18,840 nt of DNA from DATLEX01 sp035525045 (lineage in GTDB: Bacteria; Acidobacteriota; Thermoanaerobaculia; Gp7-AA8). Made by a program: the position numbers and the translations under genes. This document shows, one piece after another, positions 1 through 8,211 of this stretch. Location of the stretch: assembly GCA_035525045.1 (NCBI GenBank), contig DATLEX010000319.1:1-18840 (forward strand), in the 5' to 3' direction. Numbering within the stretch: the stretch's first letter is position 1; each line of letters starts with the position of its first letter. The notes below the pieces were generated by a model that ran no database searches, was not told the DNA's origin, and worked only from the letters and a program-made list of their open reading frames with translations.

Positions 1-81
1 GAGCAGAGCCAGAGGAAACAAGGGTTTGCGCAAGGGCTCTCCTTTCGATCGAGAGAACCCCGGAGTTGTACCCAAAAAATC

Positions 82-605
82 CTACATCCTTCCACTCGGG
101 CCGTGGCGCTGCGAGGCGTCGAAGATCGAGCGCCGGCTCTCATAGCGGACGGGGAGCTTGTTGAGGAAAATCGTGTCGCTGCTTTCCAGCCACGTCTCGA
201 ACTGGTCGTCATCGAGGGGGAGGACCACCGCGGCCCGGGCCTGCTCCTGCCGAAGGTCTTCTTCTCCCCCGGCGCGATCACGACCATCTGGGGCAGGTCG
301 CCGTCGGGCGGGATCTCCGATCCGACCGAGACGGTGATGGTACGGCTGTCGGCGTCGTAGCTCGCCGAAGCGATCTTCTCGGCCACGGCGACGCTCGACT
401 CCGAGAGATTCTGAACCTGCCAGATGAGGCCGATGGGGGCGCCGGACCTGACCACGTCGCTGACCAGTTGGGCATCGACCCGGACGTCATCCTCGCGGCC
501 CATGGCACGATGCGGATCGCGCATGTCGATCTGTGCGGGGGCGGCGGTGGCCGCGCAGAGAAAAGCGGTTGCGATCAGGGCGAAGGAGAACGCGGAAGAT
601 TTCAT
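82..605 (-). CDS. Secreted protein of unknown function, disrupted by an apparent one-base frameshift
   Basis: The ATG is at 605-603. Residues 1-25 form a Sec-type signal peptide: basic start, hydrophobic core, then Ala-Pro-Ala-Gln before a likely mature start at Ile26. The frame is clearly coding up to Phe118 (codon 254-252). From 249 downward the coding pattern moves to another frame, which reads QEQARAAVVLPLDDD and ends at TAG 84-82. Both parts have strongly GC-biased third positions. Restoring one base at 250-251 gives a 174-residue protein. Without that base the original frame stays open to the left window edge. I do not recognise the family, and it could be an exported adhesin-like or beta-rich protein. 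It lies downstream of lepA on the same strand, 89 bases away. Whether the indel is real or an assembly error cannot be decided here. Confidence 0.6.
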
Positions 606-636
606 GGCACCACCTGCTGTGGAGGTGGTGTGGCAG

Positions 637-682
637 CCCGAGCGTGAGCGAGGGACCTGGGCGGGAGGCGACACGCCGCGAC
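637..682 (+). repeat. Intergenic repeat, copy 1
   Basis: This stretch begins CCCGAGCGTGAGCGAGGG and continues ACCTGGGCGGGAGGCGACACGC. The same element recurs at 2537-2582 in the same orientation, exactly 1900 bases further on. It lies between the lepA stop and the next gene on the minus strand. The core is an imperfect palindrome (CCC...GGG). From general knowledge, repeats of this type occur dispersed between genes in some soil-bacterial genomes and give spurious HPER-containing translations. The copy number in this genome cannot be judged from one window. Confidence 0.65.
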
Positions 683-694
683 TCCCCTCCCTCC

Positions 695-2491
<1,797 letters not shown>

Positions 2492-2536
2492 GCGCTCCAG
2501 GCCGCCGGGTCTAACACGAAACGAACACCTTGTCAT

Positions 2537-2582
2537 CCCGAGCGTGAGCGAGGGATCTGGGTGGGCGGGGATACGCTGCGTG
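2537..2582 (+). repeat. Intergenic repeat, copy 2
   Basis: Reads CCCGAGCGTGAGCGAGGG then ATCTGGGTGGGCGGGGATACGC. It differs from the copy at 637-682 at only a handful of positions. It is preceded by TGTCAT, a common 5' flank of this type of element. It lies in the divergent gap between lepA (minus) and the SDR-like gene (plus), so any promoters there overlap it. Confidence 0.65.
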
Positions 2583-2610
2583 GCGGCGGCGCATGATATC
2601 GTCCGCCGCC
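2582..2610 (+). promoter_or_regulatory. GC-rich hairpin abutting the start codon of the SDR-like gene
   Basis: GGCGGCGG (2582-2589) pairs perfectly with CCGCCGCC (2603-2610) across a 13-base loop. The stem ends one base before the ATG at 2612. No Shine-Dalgarno-like purine run lies in the usual window. If the transcript includes this stem, it could limit ribosome access. A short-leader transcript starting inside the loop is the alternative. The structure is visible in the sequence, but its function is inferred. Confidence 0.35.
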
Positions 2611-2611
2611 G

Positions 2612-3400
2612 ATGGATCTGGGGATCAGGGGCCGCGTGGCGATGGTCGCCGCGGCCAGCAAAGGGCTGGGGCGGGGGGTGGCCGAGGCGCTGGCAGCCGA
2701 GGGATGCCGCCTGTCGATCTGCTCCAGGTCGGTCGAACACCTCGACGAGGCCCGGCAGGCCATCGAGCAGGCGGGGGGCGAGGTGCTGGCAGCGGCCTGC
2801 GACGTGTCGAGCCCGGGCGATCTCCAGCGCTGGGTGGAGGCCACCACGGCGAAGTTCGGGCAGGTGGACATCGTGGTCACGAACACCGGGGGGCCGCCGG
2901 CTGCGAAGTTCCTTCAGCTCACCGATGAGCAGTGGCGCGCCGGCGTCGAGTCGACGCTGATGAACGTGGTCCGGCTCTGCCGCCTAGTCATCCCCGGCAT
3001 GCAGGCGCGCAAGTGGGGACGGATCGTCAACCTCACCTCGCTGGTGGCCAAGCAGCCGCTCGAGCTGCTCACCATCAGCAGCACGCTCAGGGCGGGACTC
3101 TCGGCGCTGACCAAGACGCTGGCCGATCAGGTGGCGCGCGACAACATCCTGGTCAACGCCGTCCTGCCCGGCCACGTCCTGACCGACCGGCAGGTACACC
3201 TGATCGAGATCCGCTCGAAGGAGCTCGGCATCTCCACCGAGGAGTACGCCCGGCGGGTCGAGGAGTCGATCCCGATGGGCCGCTTCGGACGAGCCGACGA
3301 GATCGGCAGCGCGGTCGCCTTTCTCTGCAGCGAGCACGCGAGCTACATCACCGGCGCGTCGCTGCAGGTCGATGGGGGAATCATTCGCAGCACGTTCTAG
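2612..3400 (+). CDS. SDR-fold protein lacking the canonical catalytic Tyr and Lys
   Basis: The protein is 262 residues with a Rossmann fold of the short-chain dehydrogenase/reductase superfamily. It has the cofactor loop ASKGLGRG (15-22), CDV (63-65), NTGGPP (91-96, in place of the usual NAG), the active-site serine segment NLTS (S143), VNAVLPG (181-187) and a FabG-like end SYITGASLQVDGG. Where YxxSK is expected the sequence is ISSTLR (155-160), so the catalytic Tyr is Ile155 and the Lys is Leu159. SDR subfamilies with NTGGPP and a Leu/Arg at this site exist in databases, usually annotated as oxidoreductases without a proven reaction. The start is fixed because the first Rossmann strand begins at residue 8. 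It stands alone, divergent from lepA and convergent with the dehydrogenase at 3544-4413. A FabG activity should not be assumed. Confidence 0.9.
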   Translation: MDLGIRGRVAMVAAASKGLGRGVAEALAAEGCRLSICSRSVEHLDEARQAIEQAGGEVLAAACDVSSPGDLQRWVEATTAKFGQVDIVVTNTGGPPAAKFLQLTDEQWRAGVESTLMNVVRLCRLVIPGMQARKWGRIVNLTSLVAKQPLELLTISSTLRAGLSALTKTLADQVARDNILVNAVLPGHVLTDRQVHLIEIRSKELGISTEEYARRVEESIPMGRFGRADEIGSAVAFLCSEHASYITGASLQVDGGIIRSTF

Positions 3401-3413
3401 GGAGAGTCAAAAG

Positions 3414-3520
3414 CCGGGCTCGGGCTCGGGCTCGGGCCCGGGCCCGGGCTCGGGAAAGGCGCGCGCTTACCATCTCGTACCCGAGCCCGAGCCCGCGCCC
3501 GAGCTCGAGCCCGGTTTTTT
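3414..3520. terminator. Probable bidirectional terminator made of GGGCTC hexamer repeats
   Basis: The left arm (3414-3454) is a run of GGGCTC and GGGCCC units. The right arm (3480-3514) is the complementary run of CCCGAG units. Together they make a very GC-rich hairpin over a 25-base loop. It is followed on the plus strand by six T (3515-3520) and preceded by four A (3409-3412), which act as a short U tract for minus-strand transcripts. It sits between two convergent genes (stops at 3400 and 3544), as expected for a shared terminator. Confidence 0.7.
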
Positions 3521-3543
3521 GTCTTCCTCCGACTTCCGGCCTG

Positions 3544-4413
3544 CTACCACTCCGTCCCGTTCATCCTGGCCACGAGCTTCGCCACCTCGATGTAATCCGC
3601 CTCCTCCCCCAGTTCGTGCAGGGCGGCGGTGAAGAGTTGCGAGGTGAGGGCGAGCAGCGGGGTTGCGGCATGCTGCCGGTGGGCGAGCGCGGCGGCGATC
3701 CGGATGTCCTTGTCGTGCAGGGCCAGCTTGAAAACCAGCGGCCACTTCCCCTCCACGAGCCGCATCGGCAGCAGGTTCTCGGAGGCGTTGGAGCGGCCAC
3801 TTCCGGCGTTGGTGACCTCGAAGGCGGTCTTCATGTCGATCCCGAACTGCTTCGCCAGCAGCAGGCACTCCGAGGTGATCCACACCGTCGCCCCCATGAT
3901 GGAGTTCGTCAGGACCTTGATGGCATGCCCGGCGCCGACCTCGCCGACATGGATCAGGGTCTTCCCGCACAGGCGCAGGATCTCCCTGGCCCGGGCGAAG
4001 CCGCCGGCGCTCCCGCCGATCATGATGGTGAGCGTGGCGTTCTCCGCACCCACCACGGCACCGGTCACCGGCGCGTCGACGAACTCCACGCCGCGCGCCG
4101 CCAGGCGGCTGGCGGTCTCGCGGCTCACGCTCGGATCGCCGCTGGTGGCGTCGATCCACAGCGTCCCGCTCCGGAGCGCGGGGGTCAGGCGTTCGGCGAT
4201 CTCATCGACCTCGGCGCTGGTGGGCAGCATGGTGATGATGACCGCGGCCGACGCGCATTCGGTCACCTCGCCGGCGACCCGCGTTCCATGCTCGCGCGCA
4301 TGCCGCTCCGCCTTCTCCCGCGTGCGGTTCCAGACCACCAGCTCATGCTCCTTCGCCAGATGCCCCGCCATCGGGTAGCCCATGGCGCCGAGTCCGATGA
4401 ATCCGATCTTCAT
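3544..4413 (-). CDS. 3-hydroxyisobutyrate dehydrogenase / beta-hydroxyacid dehydrogenase family protein
   Basis: The protein is 289 residues. It has an N-terminal Rossmann domain with GLGAMG (7-12) and the NRT turn (29-31) typical of NADP(H)-preferring members. DAPVTG (113-118) follows, then the catalytic lysine motif GHAIKVLTN with K166 and N170, and a C-terminal helical domain. The family reduces or oxidises small beta-hydroxyacids or aldehydes (3-hydroxyisobutyrate, tartronate semialdehyde, succinic semialdehyde). The substrate cannot be read from the sequence. The ATG at 4413-4411 overlaps the TGA of the upstream XrtH-associated gene (ATGA) and has AGGAGG four bases upstream, so translation is coupled and efficient. 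An upstream extension of the frame lies inside the neighbouring gene and is rejected. The pairing with an exosortase module is unusual. Confidence 0.9.
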   Translation of the reverse strand: MKIGFIGLGAMGYPMAGHLAKEHELVVWNRTREKAERHAREHGTRVAGEVTECASAAVIITMLPTSAEVDEIAERLTPALRSGTLWIDATSGDPSVSRETASRLAARGVEFVDAPVTGAVVGAENATLTIMIGGSAGGFARAREILRLCGKTLIHVGEVGAGHAIKVLTNSIMGATVWITSECLLLAKQFGIDMKTAFEVTNAGSGRSNASENLLPMRLVEGKWPLVFKLALHDKDIRIAAALAHRQHAATPLLALTSQLFTAALHELGEEADYIEVAKLVARMNGTEW

Positions 4414-4955
4414 ATAGCCTCCTGAGAGCTGACTGCGGCACTCTGCCTCGTCATCCACCAGCAGCCGAAGGCGATCCCGAACATCCCCGCCAGCCGGTAC
4501 CCATACTCGAGCGCGACCCAGAAATCCTGCTCCATCGGGGCGTAGTTCCGGTCACCCCACGGCCCCGTTCCGGTGGCGTACGTCGCCTCGATTGCGGCCA
4601 CGACGGCCAGGGCGTGGGTGGCAAAGAGAATCGCCAGAGCGATGGCGAGCCGGCGCACTCCGCGATCGCGGAAGGGAGCCGGGTTCGTGGCAAACAGGCC
4701 GAGGAAGAGGATGACGTTGTAGGTGAGCTGATCGGCCGGGATGAGCACCGCCGGCAGCTCCGGTCTCTCCGTGCCGCCGCGGGCGGTGATCCGGCGGTGC
4801 GATGGGAGGACTTCCGCATGCCGCAGCCGCGGGTCGGCGCGCATCAGAGGCTCGGCCGCCGCGACCAACACGACGTGGTAGGTGGGCGTCACGTACAGCC
4901 ACAGAAGGATTCCGGCGGCGGCGCCTGCGGCGAACCTAAGCGCGCTGCGGAGCAC
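4410..4955 (-). CDS. Exosortase H-associated membrane protein
   Basis: The protein is 181 residues with about four membrane segments, near residues 10-35, 78-92, 102-124 and 151-168. A hydrophilic, presumably extracytoplasmic, stretch covers about residues 38-74. Recognition rests mainly on its position: it directly follows and overlaps xrtH (20 bases shared, 4936-4955), where a small membrane partner of exosortase H is known to occur. YNVILFLGLFAT and the conserved-looking GYRLAGMFG segment fit that family. Its exact role in sorting IPTL-CTERM proteins is unknown. The stop overlaps the start of the dehydrogenase gene, so all three genes form one operon. Confidence 0.75.
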   Translation of the reverse strand: MLRSALRFAAGAAAGILLWLYVTPTYHVVLVAAAEPLMRADPRLRHAEVLPSHRRITARGGTERPELPAVLIPADQLTYNVILFLGLFATNPAPFRDRGVRRLAIALAILFATHALAVVAAIEATYATGTGPWGDRNYAPMEQDFWVALEYGYRLAGMFGIAFGCWWMTRQSAAVSSQEAI

Positions 4956-5439
4956 CCTCCGGCGCCCTCCCGCGCGTCCAATACACGAAGTAGAGAACGG
5001 CGACGGCGAAGACGATCGTCTGCCAGATCGCCAGATGGAAGGTGTCGAACCACTCCCGCCGGTGGCAGCCGACCAGGTAGAGACTGATCACCCGCACCAG
5101 GTTCACCGCCTGGATGAGGGCGAAGCCGGTCGCGGCGCCGATCAGGCGGGAGCGAGCCGTGGCCGGGAAGGCCAGGACGGCGGCGAGCAGAAAGAGCGTG
5201 GCCTCCAGTCCATTGCAGCCGTTGTTGATGTTCACGCTGAAGCAGGGGCTGAGAATCATCGTGCCGGAGACATGGAGGTCACCGGCGAAGAGGCCGAGCA
5301 CCGCGCCGGAGACGGTGGCCACTCCGCGCGTGAAGGGTTGCACCACCTGCCGGTCGACGGGCTCGAGCAGGAGGGGAACCTCGAAGAGCACGAGGAGGGC
5401 GAAGAACAGCAGAAGGAACCGGGCCCGGGGGGAGGGCAT
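4936..5439 (-). CDS. xrtH: Exosortase H (XrtH), IPTL-CTERM-specific membrane sorting transpeptidase
   Basis: The protein is 167 residues, short like other XrtH proteins, with about five hydrophobic segments. The exosortase catalytic triad is visible: Cys75 in NNGCNGLEA, Arg116 in NLVRVISLYLVG, and His135 in FDTFHLAIWQ. The last membrane helix (138-154) is followed by a basic tail, which gives the usual topology. Exosortases process secreted proteins carrying a C-terminal sorting tail, and XrtH is paired with the IPTLxxWG-CTERM type. No protein in this window carries such a tail. The ATG at 5439-5437 is the first in frame. A divergent -10-like box lies about 12 bases away on the other strand. 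Confidence 0.9.
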   Translation of the reverse strand: MPSPRARFLLLFFALLVLFEVPLLLEPVDRQVVQPFTRGVATVSGAVLGLFAGDLHVSGTMILSPCFSVNINNGCNGLEATLFLLAAVLAFPATARSRLIGAATGFALIQAVNLVRVISLYLVGCHRREWFDTFHLAIWQTIVFAVAVLYFVYWTRGRAPEGAPQRA

Positions 5440-5450
5440 GCGGTGGTAAG

Positions 5451-5456
5451 GATAAT
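5451..5456 (+). promoter_or_regulatory. Candidate -10 box for the structured RNA
   Basis: GATAAT matches TATAAT at five of six positions and would place a transcription start near 5463, just before the long hairpin. No recognisable -35 box is present (the region near 5428-5433 is G-rich). The evidence is therefore positional only. Confidence 0.3.
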
Positions 5457-5462
5457 GGATTC

Positions 5463-5640
5463 AGCGGAGAAGATGGGCGAGGGGAAGAAGCTGGTCGAGA
5501 CCCTCCGGCACGCGTTGCAGAGAGAGAGGTAGCTTCAGCAAATCCACGGGAGGCACGCCCATTCGCCCGCCTGAGCCGTGGTTGGGTCCGAGGTGGGCGC
5601 GTAGCTGAAGGGTCTCGATCAACTTCTCAATGAGCACAAA
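5463..5640 (+). ncRNA. Candidate structured RNA with 6S-like rod, bubble and apical-hairpin architecture
   Basis: The 5' strand 5486-5514 pairs with 5598-5627 through 27 base pairs (including two G-U), broken only by mismatches 5491/5622 and 5505/5608 and a bulged A5603. Inside it lies a large bubble of 29 bases (5515-5543) facing 16 bases (5582-5597). The structure is capped by CCACGG (5544-5549) pairing with CCGTGG (5576-5581) and an inner AGGC/GCCT stem. A long closing stem, a central bubble and a terminal hairpin within about 165 nucleotides is the layout of 6S RNA, which mimics an open promoter and binds RNA polymerase. A -10-like box precedes it and an intrinsic terminator follows. I see no diagnostic primary-sequence match. 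The strand and the 6S identity are inferred, and a leader of the minus-strand xrtH operon is the main alternative. Confidence 0.45.
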
Positions 5641-5643
5641 CTG

Positions 5644-5670
5644 AAAAAGGGGCGATACGCCCCTTTTTTT
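5644..5670. terminator. Intrinsic terminator
   Basis: GGGGCG (5649-5654), loop ATA, CGCCCC (5658-5663), then seven T on the plus strand and five U-equivalents on the minus strand. It would end the candidate RNA on the plus strand. It also stops minus-strand transcripts coming from the ferredoxin gene before they reach xrtH. Confidence 0.85.
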
Positions 5671-5751
5671 CGATGCCGCTTGCCGGCCGGTTCTCTCGGT
5701 TCGGAATCTACATCCGTTACAAAATCAATTTAGTGACCTGGCTCACGAATT

Positions 5752-6018
5752 TCAAGCCCGGCTTTTATACCACTCGGCATTGATTTGCGTGTATTCCGTC
5801 CATTTTTCGGGCACCAGGTCCTCGGGGAAGATCGCCTGGACGGGACAGGCCGGCTCGCAGGCCCCGCAGTCGATGCAGACCTCCGGGTCGATGTAGAGCA
5901 TCGTGGCCTCGGCGAAGTCCGCCTCATCCTTCCGAGGATGGATGCAGTCGACCGGGCACACCTCCACGCAGGCCGTGTCCTTCGTGCCAATGCATGGTTC
6001 CGCAATCACGTAGGTCAT
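5752..6018 (-). CDS. fdxA: 7Fe-type ferredoxin ([3Fe-4S][4Fe-4S])
   Basis: The protein is 88 residues. Cysteines are at 9, 17, 21, 25, 48, 51, 54 and 58. By analogy with Azotobacter ferredoxin I, C9, C17 and C58 would hold a [3Fe-4S] cluster, C21, C48, C51 and C54 a [4Fe-4S] cluster, and C25 would be free. The stretch between the two halves (HPRKDEADFAEATMLYIDPE) is the longer linker seen in soluble ferredoxins of this FdxA-like type. It is a cytoplasmic one-electron carrier whose partner is not identifiable here. The ATG at 6018-6016 has GGAGG about 11 bases upstream. An upstream in-frame ATG would add 16 residues with no family support. It is downstream of greA on the same strand, 94 bases away. 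Confidence 0.93.
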   Translation of the reverse strand: MTYVIAEPCIGTKDTACVEVCPVDCIHPRKDEADFAEATMLYIDPEVCIDCGACEPACPVQAIFPEDLVPEKWTEYTQINAEWYKSRA

Positions 6019-6077
6019 GGGGGAACGCACCTCCGGGTGAACTGGGGGGCATTCTAACAGCGACAAGTCACGGGTGC

Positions 6078-6119
6078 CGAGTGATGAGTCCCACTCTTCC
6101 GGCCGGCACTCGTCACTCG
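6078..6119. repeat. Inverted repeat of GAGTGATGAG units overlapping the greA stop codon
   Basis: Bases 6078-6089 pair with 6108-6119 (12 pairs, one G-U) around an 18-base loop rich in CCGGCCGG. The right arm contains the TGA of the greA-like gene (6113-6115). It may attenuate or end transcription, or protect the 3' end, between greA and the ferredoxin gene. No T tract follows, so it is not a standard terminator. Confidence 0.5.
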
Positions 6120-8185
6120 TCCCATCTCCTGATGGCCTCGATCTGGTAGTCGTTGCCCATAAACGAGACGATGTCGCCGGCGACGTGGCCGATGAGCTTA
6201 CCGGCCACTTCCGACTGGTTGGAGTAGACCCCGTGCTCGGGCGATGACTCCCACGGGCCGAGGATGGTGACCAGGCGGCGGATATCGCCGTTGGAGAGCT
6301 CGACCTTGGTTCCCACCCGCACCGCGGCGGTGTCGATCGTGGCCGGATCGAGAACGCGGACGCGGCTCATCTCCGAGCGCAGCTCGCCGACTCTGGCCGA
6401 CAGATACTCGGCGCGCTGGCGGGCGGCCTTGTATTCGAAGTTCTCCCGCAGGTCGCCCATCTCCCGTGCCACCTGGATGGCCCTGGAGTTCTCGGGGATC
6501 TCCACCTTGATCAGGTGATCGAGCTCGGCACGCTTGGTCTCGAGCATCTCCGCCGTCGCGTAGACCGGCTCGGCCTGTGGCTCGCGCAGAGCCGGAACCT
6601 TCATCAGGACGGCCTGCCGCAGGTTCTCGCGCCGGTACTCCTCCAGCCCGCCGTAGCGCTCGAGGTTGTCGAGGAGCTTCCGGGCCTGCTCCTCGTTCTC
6701 CTCGCCCATGACGATGCGGATGGCCAGGCCTCCCTTGTCGAAGAGGTCCTTGAGCCGGGGGCGGACCGGGGCGAACTCGTCCGAGGAGATGGCCTCCAGG
6801 ATCTGGAACAACAGCGGGTAGCCGGCACGGCCGGGCAGGTTCTCGTCGTCGTGGAGACGCTTGACGTACCAGTAGAAGGCGCGAGGATGCCGCCGCGGAT
6901 AGCGCAGCGTCTCGTCGATGAGACGGTCGCGGACATCGGTGGGACCGGCCTGATCGAGCGTCTCCATGATGAAGGAAAGGATGCGCGGCTCCTCGTCGAG
7001 GAAGAAAACTTCTGCATACACCTTGGTCCATTCGGGATGTTTTCCCCTGACGATAGCCAGCGCCTTCTCGCGAAGTGTCTTGTCGCCGACGCCGCTGACC
7101 ACGCGGGAGGCCATCGGCCCGGTGAGGAGCGCCGCCGGATCGATCGGTGCCGTGTACCTCCCCGGCAGTGTTTCCAGCACCGCCAGGATGTGAAAGGCCG
7201 TGGCGCCGTCGCTGCGCGCCAGCCTCCCCGCCTCCGCCGCCAGCGTGGAGGAGAACAAATCCGCCAGCTCGGCGCTCCGGCCGCTGTGCTTCCTCGCCAG
7301 GTCGAGCTTCGCCTTCGTGTCCGCCCGCTCGAAATCGCGCCGGATGGTCCGCTCCGCGTCCGTGGCCGAGACGTTCCAGGAGTACGACGCCTTCGCTCCG
7401 CTGCCGCTGACGACGATCTGCGGGTTCTTGCGCGCGGCCGTCCACCACCCCCCCCACTTCTGCTCCGGGACGATGCCGATCATCGCGTCGCGCACCTCGG
7501 CCATGGTCATGGGGCGGCCGAAGCTCCGCAGGAGCCGCGCGAACACTTCCGGCGGCGACTTGGCCGCCGCGGCCCGCAGCTCATCGGGGGCGGTGAACTT
7601 CTCGCGCAGCAGGTGCCCCTCCGGGAGCGGCGTCAGGAACTTTCCGGCCGCGCCGAGCGGGACCGATACCCGCTTCTCCCGCTCGAAGTCGAGACGGCAG
7701 ATCCCCAGCTCCGGATTGAGCTCGATCACCCGGCCGGCTCCGCGTCCGGGCATGAAGAAACACTCCCCCTCGTCGTAGGTGAGCCAGGTCTCGATCTTCT
7801 CGGCACGCTCGACGGGGTTGCTCTGCGGCTCGGTGAACTTCGAGAAGTCGAAGGCCCGATCGAAGCTCTTGTGGGAGCCGAGAGCATTCTTCAGGGCCTC
7901 TTCGATCTGTGGCCGGAGCTGGGCGGGATGCTTGGAGAGCCGGCCGATCTCCTTCAGGACCTCGAGCCTCTGCGGCCAGAGCCGGCGCTCCTTCAGCGCG
8001 TCGCCGAGCAGGCCGAGCAGCGTATCGGACAGGGTGCGCTGCTCCGCCTTGCGGAGGGACTTCGCCGTGGCGAGGAACGCGGCGACGTCGCCCGGGTCGC
8101 GGTCGAGCTGCGCCATCCACAGCGATTCGACCTCGTCAAACTTCTTCTGCTGAATGAGCTGTTGCGCGTCTTCGCGAAACGGCAT
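6113..8185 (-). CDS. greA: Large GreA/GreB-family transcript cleavage factor with a long N-terminal extension
   Basis: The protein is 690 residues, whereas classical GreA has about 158. The C-terminal part (about 546-690) is a complete Gre factor. A coiled coil has the tip GDLRENFEYKAAR, where D578 and E581 match the acidic residues that hold the catalytic Mg2+. An FKBP-like domain follows (VGTKVELSNGDIRRLVTILG to DIVSF). The N-terminal extension starts with a helical, TPR-like stretch (1-110), then a small beta-rich unit (about 136-188), then a tryptophan-rich segment WGGWWTAARKNP (244-255), then a long helical region. Chlamydial GreA is also a long fusion, so the architecture is known but poorly studied. 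It should rescue backtracked RNA polymerase. It starts 26 bases after the mpl stop, so the two are probably co-transcribed. Confidence 0.9.
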   Translation of the reverse strand: MPFREDAQQLIQQKKFDEVESLWMAQLDRDPGDVAAFLATAKSLRKAEQRTLSDTLLGLLGDALKERRLWPQRLEVLKEIGRLSKHPAQLRPQIEEALKNALGSHKSFDRAFDFSKFTEPQSNPVERAEKIETWLTYDEGECFFMPGRGAGRVIELNPELGICRLDFEREKRVSVPLGAAGKFLTPLPEGHLLREKFTAPDELRAAAAKSPPEVFARLLRSFGRPMTMAEVRDAMIGIVPEQKWGGWWTAARKNPQIVVSGSGAKASYSWNVSATDAERTIRRDFERADTKAKLDLARKHSGRSAELADLFSSTLAAEAGRLARSDGATAFHILAVLETLPGRYTAPIDPAALLTGPMASRVVSGVGDKTLREKALAIVRGKHPEWTKVYAEVFFLDEEPRILSFIMETLDQAGPTDVRDRLIDETLRYPRRHPRAFYWYVKRLHDDENLPGRAGYPLLFQILEAISSDEFAPVRPRLKDLFDKGGLAIRIVMGEENEEQARKLLDNLERYGGLEEYRRENLRQAVLMKVPALREPQAEPVYATAEMLETKRAELDHLIKVEIPENSRAIQVAREMGDLRENFEYKAARQRAEYLSARVGELRSEMSRVRVLDPATIDTAAVRVGTKVELSNGDIRRLVTILGPWESSPEHGVYSNQSEVAGKLIGHVAGDIVSFMGNDYQIEAIRRWDE

Positions 8186-8211
8186 GAAGCGGAGATTCTA
8201 CTCGACCTCCC

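Noticed and set aside
2530..2558. TTGTCA at 2530-2535 as a -35 box for the SDR-like gene
   Set aside because: It belongs to the repeat flank, and no -10-like hexamer lies 16-18 bases downstream.
5461..5640. Minus-strand reading frame of about 60 codons (possible GTG start near 5634) ending at TGA, leucine-rich
   Set aside because: It has only moderate third-position GC and no ribosome-binding site. It lies exactly on the two arms of the long inverted repeat, which forces related sequence on both sides. The RNA explanation accounts for more of what is seen, but a small protein is not excluded.
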